Positions 26,494 to 35,393 of a DNA stretch of 64,000 bases are shown in pieces. The notes beneath the pieces are model-generated. The model worked only from the letters and a program-made list of their open reading frames with translations. It was not told the origin of the DNA and did no database searches. Made by a program: the position numbers and the translations under genes. The stretch covers positions 620,001 to 684,000 of the forward strand of contig NZ_SLWS01000002.1 in assembly GCF_004345645.1 (NCBI RefSeq). Reading direction: 5' to 3'. Source of the stretch: Actinocrispum wychmicini. Its GTDB lineage: Bacteria; Actinomycetota; Actinomycetes; Mycobacteriales; Pseudonocardiaceae. Within the stretch, counting starts at the first letter, position 1. Every line of letters begins with the position of its first letter.

Positions 26494-27782
26494 CCACAGC
26501 GATGGACCAGGCGAGAGCGGTCGCCGACGCGATCCTCTACGAGGGCTACCTGTTGTATCCGTACCGTGCGTCGGCGGCGAAGAACAAGATCCGGTGGCAG
26601 TGGGGTGTACTCATGCCACCCGCGTTCGCCGCCGGCGGCACCGGCGAACGGTCCAAGTCGCGGTGCGAACTGCTGGCCGAACCCGCGGACGACGCGACCC
26701 TGCACGTCCGGCTCAGGTTCCTCCAGCTGCAGGCCCGGGTCGTGGAGCTCGCGTCGCCGATCGGCTACGAGCCGGTGGCGTCGGTGACGATCGGTGGCAC
26801 CGAGTACACGACCTTCGAAGAGGCCGTCGAACGCGAGATCGATGCCGTCGTGCCGTTCGCGGACCTGGTGCCGGAAACTCGCGCCATTCCGTTCACTGTG
26901 GACGGTGGTGAGGACCTGAAGCCGCTGGCCAGGGCGCGACTGGCCCGCCGCCGGGATCCGCTGCGTGGCGAGATCCTGCTGTCGGCGGCGCCGCTGGTCG
27001 GGCCGTTCGGCGGGTACCGGATCAGCGTGGAGGTGGTCAACAAGTCCACCACCCGTGGCACAACCCGCGAAGCGGCCCTGAACCGCGCGCTGATCTCCGC
27101 ACACACGCTGCTTTCGTTGTCCGGTGGCACATTCCTGTCCCAGACCGACCCGCCCGAATGGGCCTCGGTGGCCACCAAACAGTGCCGCAACGACGGCACA
27201 TGGCCGATCCTTGTCGGTGACCGTGGCACGGTCCTGTGCTCGCCGATCATCCTGGCCGACTTCCCGACCATCGCCCCGGAGAGTGCCGGAAACCTGTACG
27301 ACGGCACGGAGATCGACGAGATCCTCACGCTGCGCACGATGACGCTCACCGACGCCGAGAAACGTGAGGCGAGGGCGACGGACGCACGGGCGGCCGAGAT
27401 TATCGACCGGGTCGATCACCTGCCGCCGGAGTTGATCGAGCGCCTGCACGGCACGATCCGTTACCTGCGTGACGTGTCCGAACCGGCGAAGCCGTGGTGG
27501 GACCCGGGCGCGGACTCGTCGGTGTCACCCGAGACTGACAGCGTCACGGTCGACGGCGTGCCGGTGGCCAAGGGCAGCCGCGTGCGGTTGAAGCCGGGCA
27601 AACGGGCGGACGCGCACGACATGTTCCTCGCCGGACGGGTCGCTGTCGTGCAGGCGGTGTTCCTGGACGTGGACGACGGGCGACACCTGGCCGTGACCCT
27701 GGAGGACGACCTGGGCGCCGAGTTGTACGCGGCACACGGCCGGTACCGCTACTTCGCCCCCGAAGAGGTCGAGCCGTTGTGA
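26490..27782 (+). CDS. 430-aa hydrogenase-island protein of unknown function
   Basis: From ATG 26490, overlapping the SIS stop (ATGA). No family I can name with certainty. The N-terminus has ILYEGYLLYPYRASAAKNKI and RWQWGVLMPPAFA; the middle has GTFLSQTDPPEWAS and LVGDRGTVLCSPIILADFPTIAPES; the C-terminal about 80 residues (VDGVPVAKGSRVRLKPGKRADAHDM...VTLEDDLGAELYAAHGRYRYFAPEEVEPL, abbreviated) look like a KOW/SH3-type beta-barrel. No signal peptide or Cys motif. Position between GmhA-like and protease genes suggests a hydrogenase-specific maturation or assembly role (inference). Confidence 0.8.
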   Translation: MTTAMDQARAVADAILYEGYLLYPYRASAAKNKIRWQWGVLMPPAFAAGGTGERSKSRCELLAEPADDATLHVRLRFLQLQARVVELASPIGYEPVASVTIGGTEYTTFEEAVEREIDAVVPFADLVPETRAIPFTVDGGEDLKPLARARLARRRDPLRGEILLSAAPLVGPFGGYRISVEVVNKSTTRGTTREAALNRALISAHTLLSLSGGTFLSQTDPPEWASVATKQCRNDGTWPILVGDRGTVLCSPIILADFPTIAPESAGNLYDGTEIDEILTLRTMTLTDAEKREARATDARAAEIIDRVDHLPPELIERLHGTIRYLRDVSEPAKPWWDPGADSSVSPETDSVTVDGVPVAKGSRVRLKPGKRADAHDMFLAGRVAVVQAVFLDVDDGRHLAVTLEDDLGAELYAAHGRYRYFAPEEVEPL

Positions 27783-28267
27783 AGATCTTGGTGGCAGGCA
27801 TCGGAAACGTCTTCCTCGGAGACGACGGGTTCGGCGTCGAGGTGGCCCGCCGGCTGTGCCGGACGGCTGTCCCGGACGGTGTCCGGGTGGCCGACTATGG
27901 CATCCGCGGCATGCACCTCGCCCACGACCTGGCCAACAGCGGGTACGACCTGACCATCATGATCGACAGCGTCGACACCGGCGACCCGGCGGGCACGGTC
28001 TGTGTGATCGAACTGGATCCCGCCGGGGCGCCGTCCGCCGAACTGCTGGACGCCCACGGCATGCAGCCGGACGTCGTACTCGGCCTGGTCCGGTTGTTGG
28101 GCGCGACGCCGGGCCGGGTGCTGCTGGTGGGGTGCTGCCCGGCGTCGCTCGACCACCGCATCGGGCTGAGCCCGGCGGTATCCGTGGCCGTCGACACCGC
28201 GGCCGACGAGGTTGTCGCACTAGTGCGCGAGGAGTTGTCATGTGCCTGGGCATCCCCGGCGAAGTGA
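27779..28267 (+). CDS. Hydrogenase maturation protease (HyaD/HupD/HycI family)
   Basis: 162 residues. Starts MKILVAGIGNVFLGDDGFGV, the family signature with the first nickel-binding acidic residue near 15; a second acidic site is in MIDSVDTGDPAG and a His site in LDAHGMQPDVVLGL. It should clip the C-terminal tail of HhyL after nickel insertion. The GTG start overlaps the stop of the 430-aa gene, and its end overlaps hypC by 28 bp. Confidence 0.93.
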   Translation: MKILVAGIGNVFLGDDGFGVEVARRLCRTAVPDGVRVADYGIRGMHLAHDLANSGYDLTIMIDSVDTGDPAGTVCVIELDPAGAPSAELLDAHGMQPDVVLGLVRLLGATPGRVLLVGCCPASLDHRIGLSPAVSVAVDTAADEVVALVREELSCAWASPAK

Positions 28268-28512
28268 TCGAGATCCTGTCCGACCGGCCGGACCTGGCCC
28301 GGGTGGACGTGAGCGGGGTGAAGCGGGCGATCAACATCGGCCTGCTCGATGAGGGCGAGGTCAAGCCGGGTGACTGGGTGCTCATCCACGTCGGCTTCGC
28401 CCTGTCCAAAATAGACGAAGACGAGGCCAGGGCGGCGATGGAGTTCCTCGAAGGCATCGGCAAGGCGTACGAGGACGAGATAGCGGCGCTCCGCGAGTCA
28501 CAGATCCTGTAG
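28240..28512 (+). CDS. hypC: HypC hydrogenase maturation chaperone
   Basis: 90 residues with the canonical start MCLGIPGEVIEI (catalytic Cys2 after Met removal), RVDVSGVKRAINIGLL and KPGDWVLIHVGFALSKIDEDEA. HypC binds HypD and carries the Fe(CN)2CO unit to the large subunit. It begins inside the end of the protease gene (28-bp overlap) and is followed by hypD after 9 bp. Confidence 0.96.
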   Translation: MCLGIPGEVIEILSDRPDLARVDVSGVKRAINIGLLDEGEVKPGDWVLIHVGFALSKIDEDEARAAMEFLEGIGKAYEDEIAALRESQIL

Positions 28513-28521
28513 GAGACACTC

Positions 28522-29649
28522 ATGCGTTTCGTCGACGAGTACCGGGACGCCTCCCAGGCGCGGGCGCTGGCCGCCAAGATCGCCGGCCTGTGCGAGCCGG
28601 GACGCGAGTACAAGTTCATGGAGGTGTGCGGCGGACACACGCACACGATCTACAAGCACGGCCTGGAGGACTACCTCCCGGAGAGCATCACCCTGGTGCA
28701 CGGCCCCGGGTGTCCGGTGTGCGTGATCCCGATGGGCCGGATCGACGACGCCATCCACATCGCCCGCCAGCCCGGCGTGCTGATGACGTCGTTCGGCGAC
28801 ATGATGCGGGTCCCGGGCAGCGACGGGAACTTCTTCGACTCCAACGCGGAGGGCACCAACATCCGGATGGTGTACTCGCCGCTGGACTCGTTGAAGATCG
28901 CCCGGCAGAACCCGGACCAGCAAGTGGTCTTCATGGCCATCGGCTTCGAGACCACGGCGCCGTCGACCGCGATGACCGTGCTGCGCGCGGCCAAGGAAGG
29001 CATCGAGAACTTCTCCGTGTTCTGCAACCACATCACGATCATCCCGGCGATCAAGGCCATTCTGGACTCCCCCGACCTGCGGCTGGACGGGTTCATCGGC
29101 CCGGGGCACGTGTCCACGGTGATCGGTTGCCGGCCGTACGAGTTCATCGCCCGTGACTACGGTAAACCCATTGTCGTGGCCGGGTTCGAGCCGCTGGACA
29201 TCCTCCAGTCGATCTACATGCTGATGGTCCAGCTGCATGACGGACGGTCCGAAGTGGAGAACCAGTACTCGCGGGTCGTGCCGTGGGAGGGCAACCTCAC
29301 CGCGCTGCGGGCGATCGCGGAGACCATGGAGCTGCGGCCGTACTTCGAATGGCGCGGGCTCGGCTTCATCTCGCACTCGGCGCTTCAGGTCCGGTCGAAG
29401 TACGCGCGGTTCGACGCCGAGCTGCAGTACAACGTGCCCGGCGTGCGCGTGGCCGACCCGAAGGCCTGCCAGTGCGGCGAGGTGCTGAAAGGTGTGCTGA
29501 AACCCTGGGAGTGCAAGGTGTTCGGCACCGCGTGCACCCCGGAGACGCCGATCGGCACGTGCATGGTGTCGCCCGAGGGCGCGTGCGCCGCCTACTACAA
29601 CTTCGGGCGGTTCACCCGCACGAGGGTGCGGGAGGCGAGCATCTCATGA
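28522..29649 (+). CDS. hypD: HypD hydrogenase maturation protein
   Basis: 375 residues. Conserved Cys motifs FMEVCGGHTHTIYKHG and HGPGCPVCVIP are present, as is the C-terminal [4Fe-4S] set (CQCGEVLKG, WECKVFGTACTPETPIGTCM, PEGACAAYY). HypD with HypC is the scaffold on which Fe(CN)2CO is built. ATG preceded by AGGAGA; overlaps hypE by 4 bp. Confidence 0.97.
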   Translation: MRFVDEYRDASQARALAAKIAGLCEPGREYKFMEVCGGHTHTIYKHGLEDYLPESITLVHGPGCPVCVIPMGRIDDAIHIARQPGVLMTSFGDMMRVPGSDGNFFDSNAEGTNIRMVYSPLDSLKIARQNPDQQVVFMAIGFETTAPSTAMTVLRAAKEGIENFSVFCNHITIIPAIKAILDSPDLRLDGFIGPGHVSTVIGCRPYEFIARDYGKPIVVAGFEPLDILQSIYMLMVQLHDGRSEVENQYSRVVPWEGNLTALRAIAETMELRPYFEWRGLGFISHSALQVRSKYARFDAELQYNVPGVRVADPKACQCGEVLKGVLKPWECKVFGTACTPETPIGTCMVSPEGACAAYYNFGRFTRTRVREASIS

Positions 29650-30725
29650 CCATGTCCACCCGGGAACAGGAGGTTCTCGACCGGATCGAACGGGTCCGCA
29701 AGCGCCGGCCGAAGGTGAAGGAGGAGCGGATCACCCTCGCGCACGGCTCCGGCGGCAAGGCCACCCAGACGTTGATCGAGGCGGTATTCCTGGACGCCTT
29801 CAGCAATCCGATGCTGGACAGGCTGGAGGACGCGGCGGAACTCTCGGTCAACGAGACCCGGCTGGCTCTGACCACCGACTCGTTCGTTGTCTCCCCGTTG
29901 TTCTTCCCCGGCGGCAACATCGGGGATCTCGCGGTCAACGGGACGGTCAACGATCTCGCTGTCTCCGGCGCCAAACCGCTGTACCTGACCGCGGGTTTCA
30001 TTCTGGAGGAAGGGTTCCCGGTCGCGGACCTGATCCGGATCGTCGCCTCGATGAAGGCTGCGGCCGACGCGGCCGGGGTGTCGATCGTGACCGGTGACAC
30101 CAAGGTCGTCCAGCGCGGCAAGGCCGACGGCTGTTACATCAACACCGCCGGCGTCGGTGTCGTCCGCTGTCCTGGGCGACTTGGCGCGGCCACGGTCCAG
30201 CCCGGAGACGCCGTCCTGGTCTCCGGGTCGATCGGCGACCACGGCGTCACGGTCATGCTGGCCCGTGGCGAACTCGACATCGAGGCGGACCTGGTCTCGG
30301 ACACCGCACCCGTGCACGATCTCGTGGCCACGCTCCTCGCGGCGACGCCGGGTGTCCGGGCCATGCGGGACGCGACCCGCGGCGGCGTGGCGACGATCCT
30401 GAACGAGGTGGCCAAAGCCGCCGACGTCGCCGTGGTCGTCGACGAGGACAAGGTCCCTGTCGGCACCGAGGTGCGCGGCGCGTCCGAACTGTTGGGCATC
30501 GACCCGTTGTACGTCGCCTGTGAGGGCCGGATCGTGGTCTTCGTGGCCGGCGCCGAGGCCGAAACCGCGCTCGACGCTCTGCGTTCGCACCCGTTGGGCC
30601 GGGAGGCCGCGCTGATCGGGCGCGTCAAGGCCGACCCGCCCGGCCTGGTGCTGCTGAACACCACGTTCGGCGGGACCCGGATCTGCGACCTGCTCGTCGG
30701 CGACCCGCTGCCCCGGATCTGCTGA
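29646..30725 (+). CDS. hypE: HypE, carbamoyl-dehydratase of hydrogenase maturation
   Basis: 359 residues from ATG 29646 (ATGA overlap with hypD). PurM/AIR-synthase fold: AHGSGGKATQTLIEAVF, LTTDSFVVSPLFFPGGNIGDLAVNGTVNDL (shortened) and GDTKVVQRGKADG. The C-terminus is PLPRIC, whose final Cys is carbamoylated by HypF and dehydrated to thiocyanate. An extra N-terminal about 25 residues rich in Arg/Lys/Glu precedes the conserved core. One base overlaps hypA. Confidence 0.97.
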   Translation: MTMSTREQEVLDRIERVRKRRPKVKEERITLAHGSGGKATQTLIEAVFLDAFSNPMLDRLEDAAELSVNETRLALTTDSFVVSPLFFPGGNIGDLAVNGTVNDLAVSGAKPLYLTAGFILEEGFPVADLIRIVASMKAAADAAGVSIVTGDTKVVQRGKADGCYINTAGVGVVRCPGRLGAATVQPGDAVLVSGSIGDHGVTVMLARGELDIEADLVSDTAPVHDLVATLLAATPGVRAMRDATRGGVATILNEVAKAADVAVVVDEDKVPVGTEVRGASELLGIDPLYVACEGRIVVFVAGAEAETALDALRSHPLGREAALIGRVKADPPGLVLLNTTFGGTRICDLLVGDPLPRIC

Positions 30726-31096
30726 TGCACGAGCTGTCGATCGCCCAGTCGATCGTCGAGGACATCGCCGACCGGCTGGGCGACACCCGGGTCACCAAGG
30801 TCACCCTGGAGATCGGCCGGATCTCCGGGGTGGTGGTCGACGCCATCCGGTTCTGCTTCGACCTGGTCACCGAGGCGACCACGCTGGCCGGCGCCGAACT
30901 GGTCGTCATCGAGCCGGTGGGGGCCTGCCGGTGCCGGGTCTGCGACACCCGGTTCGAGACAACGGATCCGATCGTGCTGTGTCCCGACTGTGGCACGTCC
31001 GAAGTGGACGTCCTGGCCGGGCGGGACATGCGAATCAAGTCGGTTGAGGTGATCACGGCATGTGCGCCACCTGCGGATGTTCGGACAACGCGGTAG
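30725..31096 (+). CDS. hypA: HypA nickel metallochaperone
   Basis: 123 residues. MHELSIAQSIV at the start holds the nickel-binding Met-His-Glu. The zinc site CRVCDTRFE...CPDCG is at about 77-98. HypA works with HypB to insert nickel into HhyL. Its last 37 bp overlap the start of hypB. Confidence 0.95.
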   Translation: MHELSIAQSIVEDIADRLGDTRVTKVTLEIGRISGVVVDAIRFCFDLVTEATTLAGAELVVIEPVGACRCRVCDTRFETTDPIVLCPDCGTSEVDVLAGRDMRIKSVEVITACAPPADVRTTR

Positions 31097-31752
31097 TACA
31101 CGGTCATGGACATACCCACACGGTCGACCTGGAACAGAAGGTGTTGGCCCGCAACGACGAACTGGCCGAGCGGAACCGGAAGTGGCTGGCCGAACGGGAG
31201 ATCCTGGCGTTGAACCTGATGAGCTCCCCCGGCTCCGGCAAGACCACGCTGCTGGAGCGCACGATCCGCGCGGTCGACCCGCCGGTCGTGGTGGTCGAGG
31301 GCGACCAGGAGACCATGGTCGACGCCGACCGGATCCGGGCGACCGGCTGCCCGGTCGTGCAGATCAACACCGGCGCCGGGTGTCACCTGGACGCGAGCAT
31401 GCTCGCTCGCGCGCTGGACACGCTGGACCCGGACCGCGGGTCGGTCGTCTTCATCGAGAACGTCGGGAACCTGGTCTGTCCGGCCCTGTTCGACCTGGGC
31501 GAGACCGCCCGGGTGGTGATCATGTCGGTCCCCGAGGGCGCGGACAAGCCGCTGAAGTACCCGCACATGTTCGCCACCGCCGACCTGATCCTGCTGAACA
31601 AGATCGACCTGCTCCCGTACCTGGACTTCCCGGTCGGCGAGTTCACCCGCAACGTCCGCCAGGTCAATCCGGCCGCGGAGATCCTGCCCGTGTCCGCCAC
31701 GCTCGGCACCGGCACGCAGGAGTGGTACCGCTGGCTGAGGTCCACGGTCTGA
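31060..31752 (+). CDS. hypB: HypB GTPase, nickel insertion
   Basis: 230 residues. N-terminal metal site MCATCGC, then a short His-rich stretch HGHGHTH, which may store nickel. G-domain: SSPGSGKTTLL (P-loop), EGDQETMVDADRI, CHLDASM, and NKIDLLPYLDF (NKxD). Last gene of the hyp block; an inverted repeat follows 5 bp after its stop. Confidence 0.95.
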   Translation: MCATCGCSDNAVVHGHGHTHTVDLEQKVLARNDELAERNRKWLAEREILALNLMSSPGSGKTTLLERTIRAVDPPVVVVEGDQETMVDADRIRATGCPVVQINTGAGCHLDASMLARALDTLDPDRGSVVFIENVGNLVCPALFDLGETARVVIMSVPEGADKPLKYPHMFATADLILLNKIDLLPYLDFPVGEFTRNVRQVNPAAEILPVSATLGTGTQEWYRWLRSTV

Positions 31753-31756
31753 TACA

Positions 31757-31802
31757 TTCAGGGCAGTCGTACAGGACGATCGTACAGGTCGACTGCCCTG
31801 AA
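31757..31802. promoter_or_regulatory. Long inverted repeat between hypB and TetR gene (operator and/or terminator)
   Basis: TTCAGGGCAGTCG (31757-31769) is perfectly repeated inverted as CGACTGCCCTGAA (31790-31802). The 20-bp centre holds two direct GTACAGG copies around ACGATCGT. The right arm abuts the ribosome site GAAGGAG of the TetR gene. It could terminate the hyp transcript, bind the TetR protein, or hide the ribosome site in an RNA hairpin. Confidence 0.6.
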
Positions 31803-31812
31803 GGAGTTCACC

Positions 31813-32370
31813 GTGACCGCTGCGGCACGCGGGCGTGAAGTGCGTGGCCGGCTGCTGACCGCGGCCGCCGAACTCGTCGCCGAACGCGGCTGGACAGCGG
31901 TGAGCACGCGGATCCTGGCCGAACGGGCCGGGGTCACGCCGAGCGTGGTGCACTACCACTTCCCGTCCATGCCGGCGTTGCTCAACGAGGCCGTGATCGA
32001 AGCCATCCGCCAGTTCGCGAACGGCTTCGAGGCGTGTCTCGACATCGCGGCCACCCCGACCGAAGCGCTCGACGTCATACTCGCGTCGCTCGCCGACCAG
32101 ACGGCCGCGGACCCGATGCCGAGGCTGTTCATCGAGGCGTACCTGGCCGCGGCTCGTGACGAGGAACTGCACGCGCGACTCGTCGAGGTGACGGACGAGT
32201 TGCGGCGCCGGGTCAGCGCCTGGCTCGGCGGCCACGGCGTATCCGCTCCTGACGACACTGCCGCCGTACTCATTGCCGCGCTCGACGGCCTGGTGCTGCA
32301 ACGCGGGATCGGTGCCCGCGTCGACGCCGGGCCGGTCCTGCGCAGGCTCGTCGAGGAGGAGAAAGCATGA
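31813..32370 (+). CDS. TetR/AcrR-family regulator
   Basis: 185 residues from GTG 31813 (GAAGGAG 7 bp upstream). HTH at about 25-50: STRILAERAGVTPSVVHYHF. The helical C-terminal domain is of a common actinomycete type without known ligand. ATGA overlap with the FAD-monooxygenase gene makes a two-gene unit, so it likely controls that enzyme and itself through the palindrome just upstream. Confidence 0.88.
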   Translation: MTAAARGREVRGRLLTAAAELVAERGWTAVSTRILAERAGVTPSVVHYHFPSMPALLNEAVIEAIRQFANGFEACLDIAATPTEALDVILASLADQTAADPMPRLFIEAYLAAARDEELHARLVEVTDELRRRVSAWLGGHGVSAPDDTAAVLIAALDGLVLQRGIGARVDAGPVLRRLVEEEKA

Positions 32371-33521
32371 AAGTGGTGATCTGCGGAGCCGGTATCACCG
32401 GACTGACGCTGGCCCACCGGCTGTCCGGGCATGAGGTCGTGCTGCTGGAGCGCGCACCCGGGCCACGTCCCCAGGGCTACATGATCGACTTCTTCGGGCC
32501 GGGCTACGACGCGCTGGAGGCGATGGGCCTGTTGCCCGCGGTCGAGGAGATCGCGTATCACCTGGACGAGGCGACGTTGCTGGACGAGCACGGGCATCGC
32601 CGTTCCGCCGTGCAGTACCCGGAGTTCGCCAAGATCGTGGACGGACGGCTGATGAGCCTCATGCGGCCCGATCTGGAGCGTGTCCTACTGGAGAACCTGC
32701 CGTCCACTGTGGACTTACGGTTCGACACGAGCCTCACGGCCATCGCGGGGAACAAGGTCACGCTCGACGACGGCACCGAGCTGGAAGCGGACCTGATCGT
32801 CGGCGCGGACGGTGTCCATTCCACCGTGCGGCGGCTCGTGTTCGGCGAGATACCGTTGCGGCACCTGGGTTTCCACACCGCCGCGTACATCTTCGACGAC
32901 CCGGAGATCCACGCGGCGACCGTCGGCAGGTTCTGCCTCACCGACACCGTCGGCCAGCAGATGGGCCTCTACGGCCTGCGGGACGGCCGAGTGGCCGCGT
33001 TCGCCGTGCACCGCACGGCCGATCCGACCATCCCGGACGACATCCCCGCCGCCCTGAAGGCGACGTACGGCGGCCTGGGCTGGCTGGTTCCGCGGGCGCT
33101 CGAGAAGTGCCCATCGGCCGCGGAGATCTACTACGACCAGGTCGCCCAGGTGGAAATGCCCAGGTGGAGCAAGGGCAACGTGGTTCTCGTCGGCGACGCG
33201 TGCTACGCCGTGTCCCTGCTGGCCGGCCAGGGCGCGTCACTGGGGATCGGCGGCGCGTACGTGCTGACCGAGCAACTGACCACTCAGCCGCTGGATCAGG
33301 CGCTGGCCGAGTACGAACGGCTGTGGCGGCCGGTCGTCGAGGACAAGCAGAAAGTCGGCCGGAGCGGCGCCCACTGGTTCCTGCCCAAGTCCACCATGGA
33401 GCTTCAGCTGCGGCGGATGATGCTGCGGCTGTCCCGACTGCCGATGGTCCGCCGGTACGTGGCCGTCACCCTCGTGGGCAAGCCCAGCACGTTGATCAGG
33501 AGTCCGGCAGCGTCAACGTGA
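32367..33521 (+). CDS. FAD-dependent monooxygenase (PHBH/TetX-like)
   Basis: 384 residues. Rossmann GAGITGLTLAHRL at the N-terminus with the acidic ribose ligand in VVLLERAPGP; the DG motif is LIVGADGVHSTVRRLVF (about 140-156); the GD motif is VVLVGDACYAVSLLAGQGASL (near 275, abbreviated). It resembles flavin hydroxylases that modify aromatic antibiotics and pathway intermediates; substrate unknown. Co-transcribed with its TetR gene. The 3' end overlaps the convergent histidine kinase gene by 26 bp. Confidence 0.87.
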   Translation: MKVVICGAGITGLTLAHRLSGHEVVLLERAPGPRPQGYMIDFFGPGYDALEAMGLLPAVEEIAYHLDEATLLDEHGHRRSAVQYPEFAKIVDGRLMSLMRPDLERVLLENLPSTVDLRFDTSLTAIAGNKVTLDDGTELEADLIVGADGVHSTVRRLVFGEIPLRHLGFHTAAYIFDDPEIHAATVGRFCLTDTVGQQMGLYGLRDGRVAAFAVHRTADPTIPDDIPAALKATYGGLGWLVPRALEKCPSAAEIYYDQVAQVEMPRWSKGNVVLVGDACYAVSLLAGQGASLGIGGAYVLTEQLTTQPLDQALAEYERLWRPVVEDKQKVGRSGAHWFLPKSTMELQLRRMMLRLSRLPMVRRYVAVTLVGKPSTLIRSPAAST

Positions 33522-34719
33522 CCAGCGCGCCGCCGCCGTCGGCGTTGGCGAACGCCAACCGGCCGCCGAGGACTCTCACCTGAGCCGCGGCGATGGTCAG
33601 GCCCAGCCCGTGTCCGCTGCCCCGGTCGCTGCTGTCGGTCCGGAACCGGCTGGGCCCGTCCCGCAGCAGTTCCTCGGAGAACCCGGGGCCGTGGTCACGG
33701 ACCGTCACCGTCTGGCCGTCGACGTCGACGGTCACCGGCGGTGCGCCATGTTTGCCCGCGTTGACGAGCAGGTTCACGAGCACCCGTTCCAGCCGTCGCG
33801 GATCGGTCCGGACCGGGTGCTCGGCGACCACGTTCACCTCGGCGGTCGGCGTCACCCCGGCCACCCGGCGCCGGACGAACTCGCCCAGCGAGACCTCGGA
33901 CAGCTCGGCCTTCTCGGTCGCGGTGTCCAACCTGGCCACTTCGAGGATGTCCTCCACCAGCGCCCGGAGCGCCTTCACCCGGTCGCGGACGAGCTCGGCC
34001 GGGCGGCCGGGCGGCAGCAGCTCGGCCGCCGTGACCAGGCCGGTCACCGGGGTCCGCAGCTCGTGGGCGATGTCCGCGGTGACCCGTTGCTCGGCTTTCA
34101 GGCGCTCCTGCAGCGCGTCGGCCATCGCGTCGACGGCTTGGGCGAGGTCCGCGGCCTCGTCGCGGGGACGTTCCCCGATCGCGTCACCCACTCGTGCGGA
34201 CGAGTCGCCCTCGGCCACTCGCCTCGCCGCGGCGGCGGCCTTGCGCAACCGCCGGGACAACCGGCTGCCCAGCGCCACGCCGAGCAGCGAGCTGAGCACG
34301 ACGACCCCGACCGAGCCGATCACCAGCACCTTGTCCAACGAGACCAGGGCGTCGTCCCGGTCGGAGTACGGGCTGCGCAACGACAGGACCTTGCCGTCGG
34401 TCTCGGCCGCCGCCCAGATCCACGCACCGGTGTCGTCCCGTTGCAGCACAGTCGCCCGCTTGCCGCCCTTGATCGCGTCCAGCAGTTCACGCGGCACGTT
34501 CGGCGAGTTCAACTCGCTGCCCAACGCGGCCTGGCCGGACAGCGCGTAGTCCCGGATCACCAGCTGGATCCGCTCGTCCTGCAGCTGGCGCGCGTCGGCG
34601 AGCTGGGTGTTCTTGAACTCCTCCCGCACCAGCAGGCTGAGCGACACCGCCACCAACGCGCTGACCAGGGCGATCGCGGCGCTGACCCGCCACCGCATGG
34701 TCGTCGGGAGCAGCCTCAT
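33496..34719 (-). CDS. Sensor histidine kinase, CseC-like
   Basis: 407 residues. TM1 about 10-32, extracytoplasmic sensor about 33-132, TM2 about 133-155, HAMP about 156-207, dimerisation domain with the phospho-acceptor His219 in DIAHELRTPVTG, and HATPase domain with N-box LVNLLVNAGKHG, G1 DHGPGF and G2 GSGHGLGLTIA. Overlaps the response regulator by 4 bp. The order lipoprotein-regulator-kinase matches cseA-cseB-cseC of Streptomyces, a cell-envelope stress system; sigE itself is not adjacent here. Confidence 0.88.
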   Translation of the reverse strand: MRLLPTTMRWRVSAAIALVSALVAVSLSLLVREEFKNTQLADARQLQDERIQLVIRDYALSGQAALGSELNSPNVPRELLDAIKGGKRATVLQRDDTGAWIWAAAETDGKVLSLRSPYSDRDDALVSLDKVLVIGSVGVVVLSSLLGVALGSRLSRRLRKAAAAARRVAEGDSSARVGDAIGERPRDEAADLAQAVDAMADALQERLKAEQRVTADIAHELRTPVTGLVTAAELLPPGRPAELVRDRVKALRALVEDILEVARLDTATEKAELSEVSLGEFVRRRVAGVTPTAEVNVVAEHPVRTDPRRLERVLVNLLVNAGKHGAPPVTVDVDGQTVTVRDHGPGFSEELLRDGPSRFRTDSSDRGSGHGLGLTIAAAQVRVLGGRLAFANADGGGALVTLTLPDS

Positions 34720-35393
34720 GTCTTGAGCTTGTAGCCGAAACCGCGGACGGTCTCGATCCGGTCCTGGCCCACCTTCGCCCGCAGCCGCTGCACGTGCACG
34801 TCCACCACCCGGGAGTCACCGCCCCACTGGTAGTCCCAGACCTGCTCCAGCAGCACGTCCCTGGTCAGCACCGAACCGGGCGAGTCCACGAAACACAGCA
34901 GCAGCCGCAGCTCGGTCGGGGTCAGCTCGACCGGCCGGCCGTCGACCCGGACCTCCAGGCCGTTGCGGTGCACCTCCAGGTCGCCGAACCGGACGACCTG
35001 GTCGTCGGCTACGGCCTCGGCCCGGCCCATCCGGCGGACCACCGCCCGGATCCGGGCGACCAGCACCGTGCTGTCGAACGGCTTGGTGACATAGTCGTCG
35101 GCGCCGGCCTCCAGGCCGAGGACGACGTCGATCGGGTCGGCGCGGGCCGACATCATGATCACCGGGGTGGGGCTCTCCTCCCGGATCTGCCGGCACAGGC
35201 TCACCCCGTTCATCCCGGGCAGCATCAGGTCGAGCAGGGCCACGTCCGGGGCGAGCGAGCGGAACGCCGCCAGCCCGGCGACGCCGTCCTCGGCGACGGT
35301 CACCTTGAAGCCGTCCCGCTCCAGCGCCAACTGGGTGGCCTCGCGGATCACGGCGTCGTCCTCGACCAACAGTACGTGCAGCATCCCGCTCAT
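34716..35393 (-). CDS. OmpR/PhoB-type response regulator, CseB-like
   Basis: 225 residues from ATG 35393. Receiver domain with acidic pair EDD at 11-13, phospho-acceptor Asp55 in LLDLMLPGMNG and the KPF motif in YVTKPFD. Winged-helix DNA-binding domain at about 130-225 (ELRLLLCFVDSPGSVLTRDV, then RVVDVHVQRLRAKVG). ATGA overlaps on both sides link it with the lipoprotein and kinase genes. Confidence 0.92.
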   Translation of the reverse strand: MSGMLHVLLVEDDAVIREATQLALERDGFKVTVAEDGVAGLAAFRSLAPDVALLDLMLPGMNGVSLCRQIREESPTPVIMMSARADPIDVVLGLEAGADDYVTKPFDSTVLVARIRAVVRRMGRAEAVADDQVVRFGDLEVHRNGLEVRVDGRPVELTPTELRLLLCFVDSPGSVLTRDVLLEQVWDYQWGGDSRVVDVHVQRLRAKVGQDRIETVRGFGYKLKT

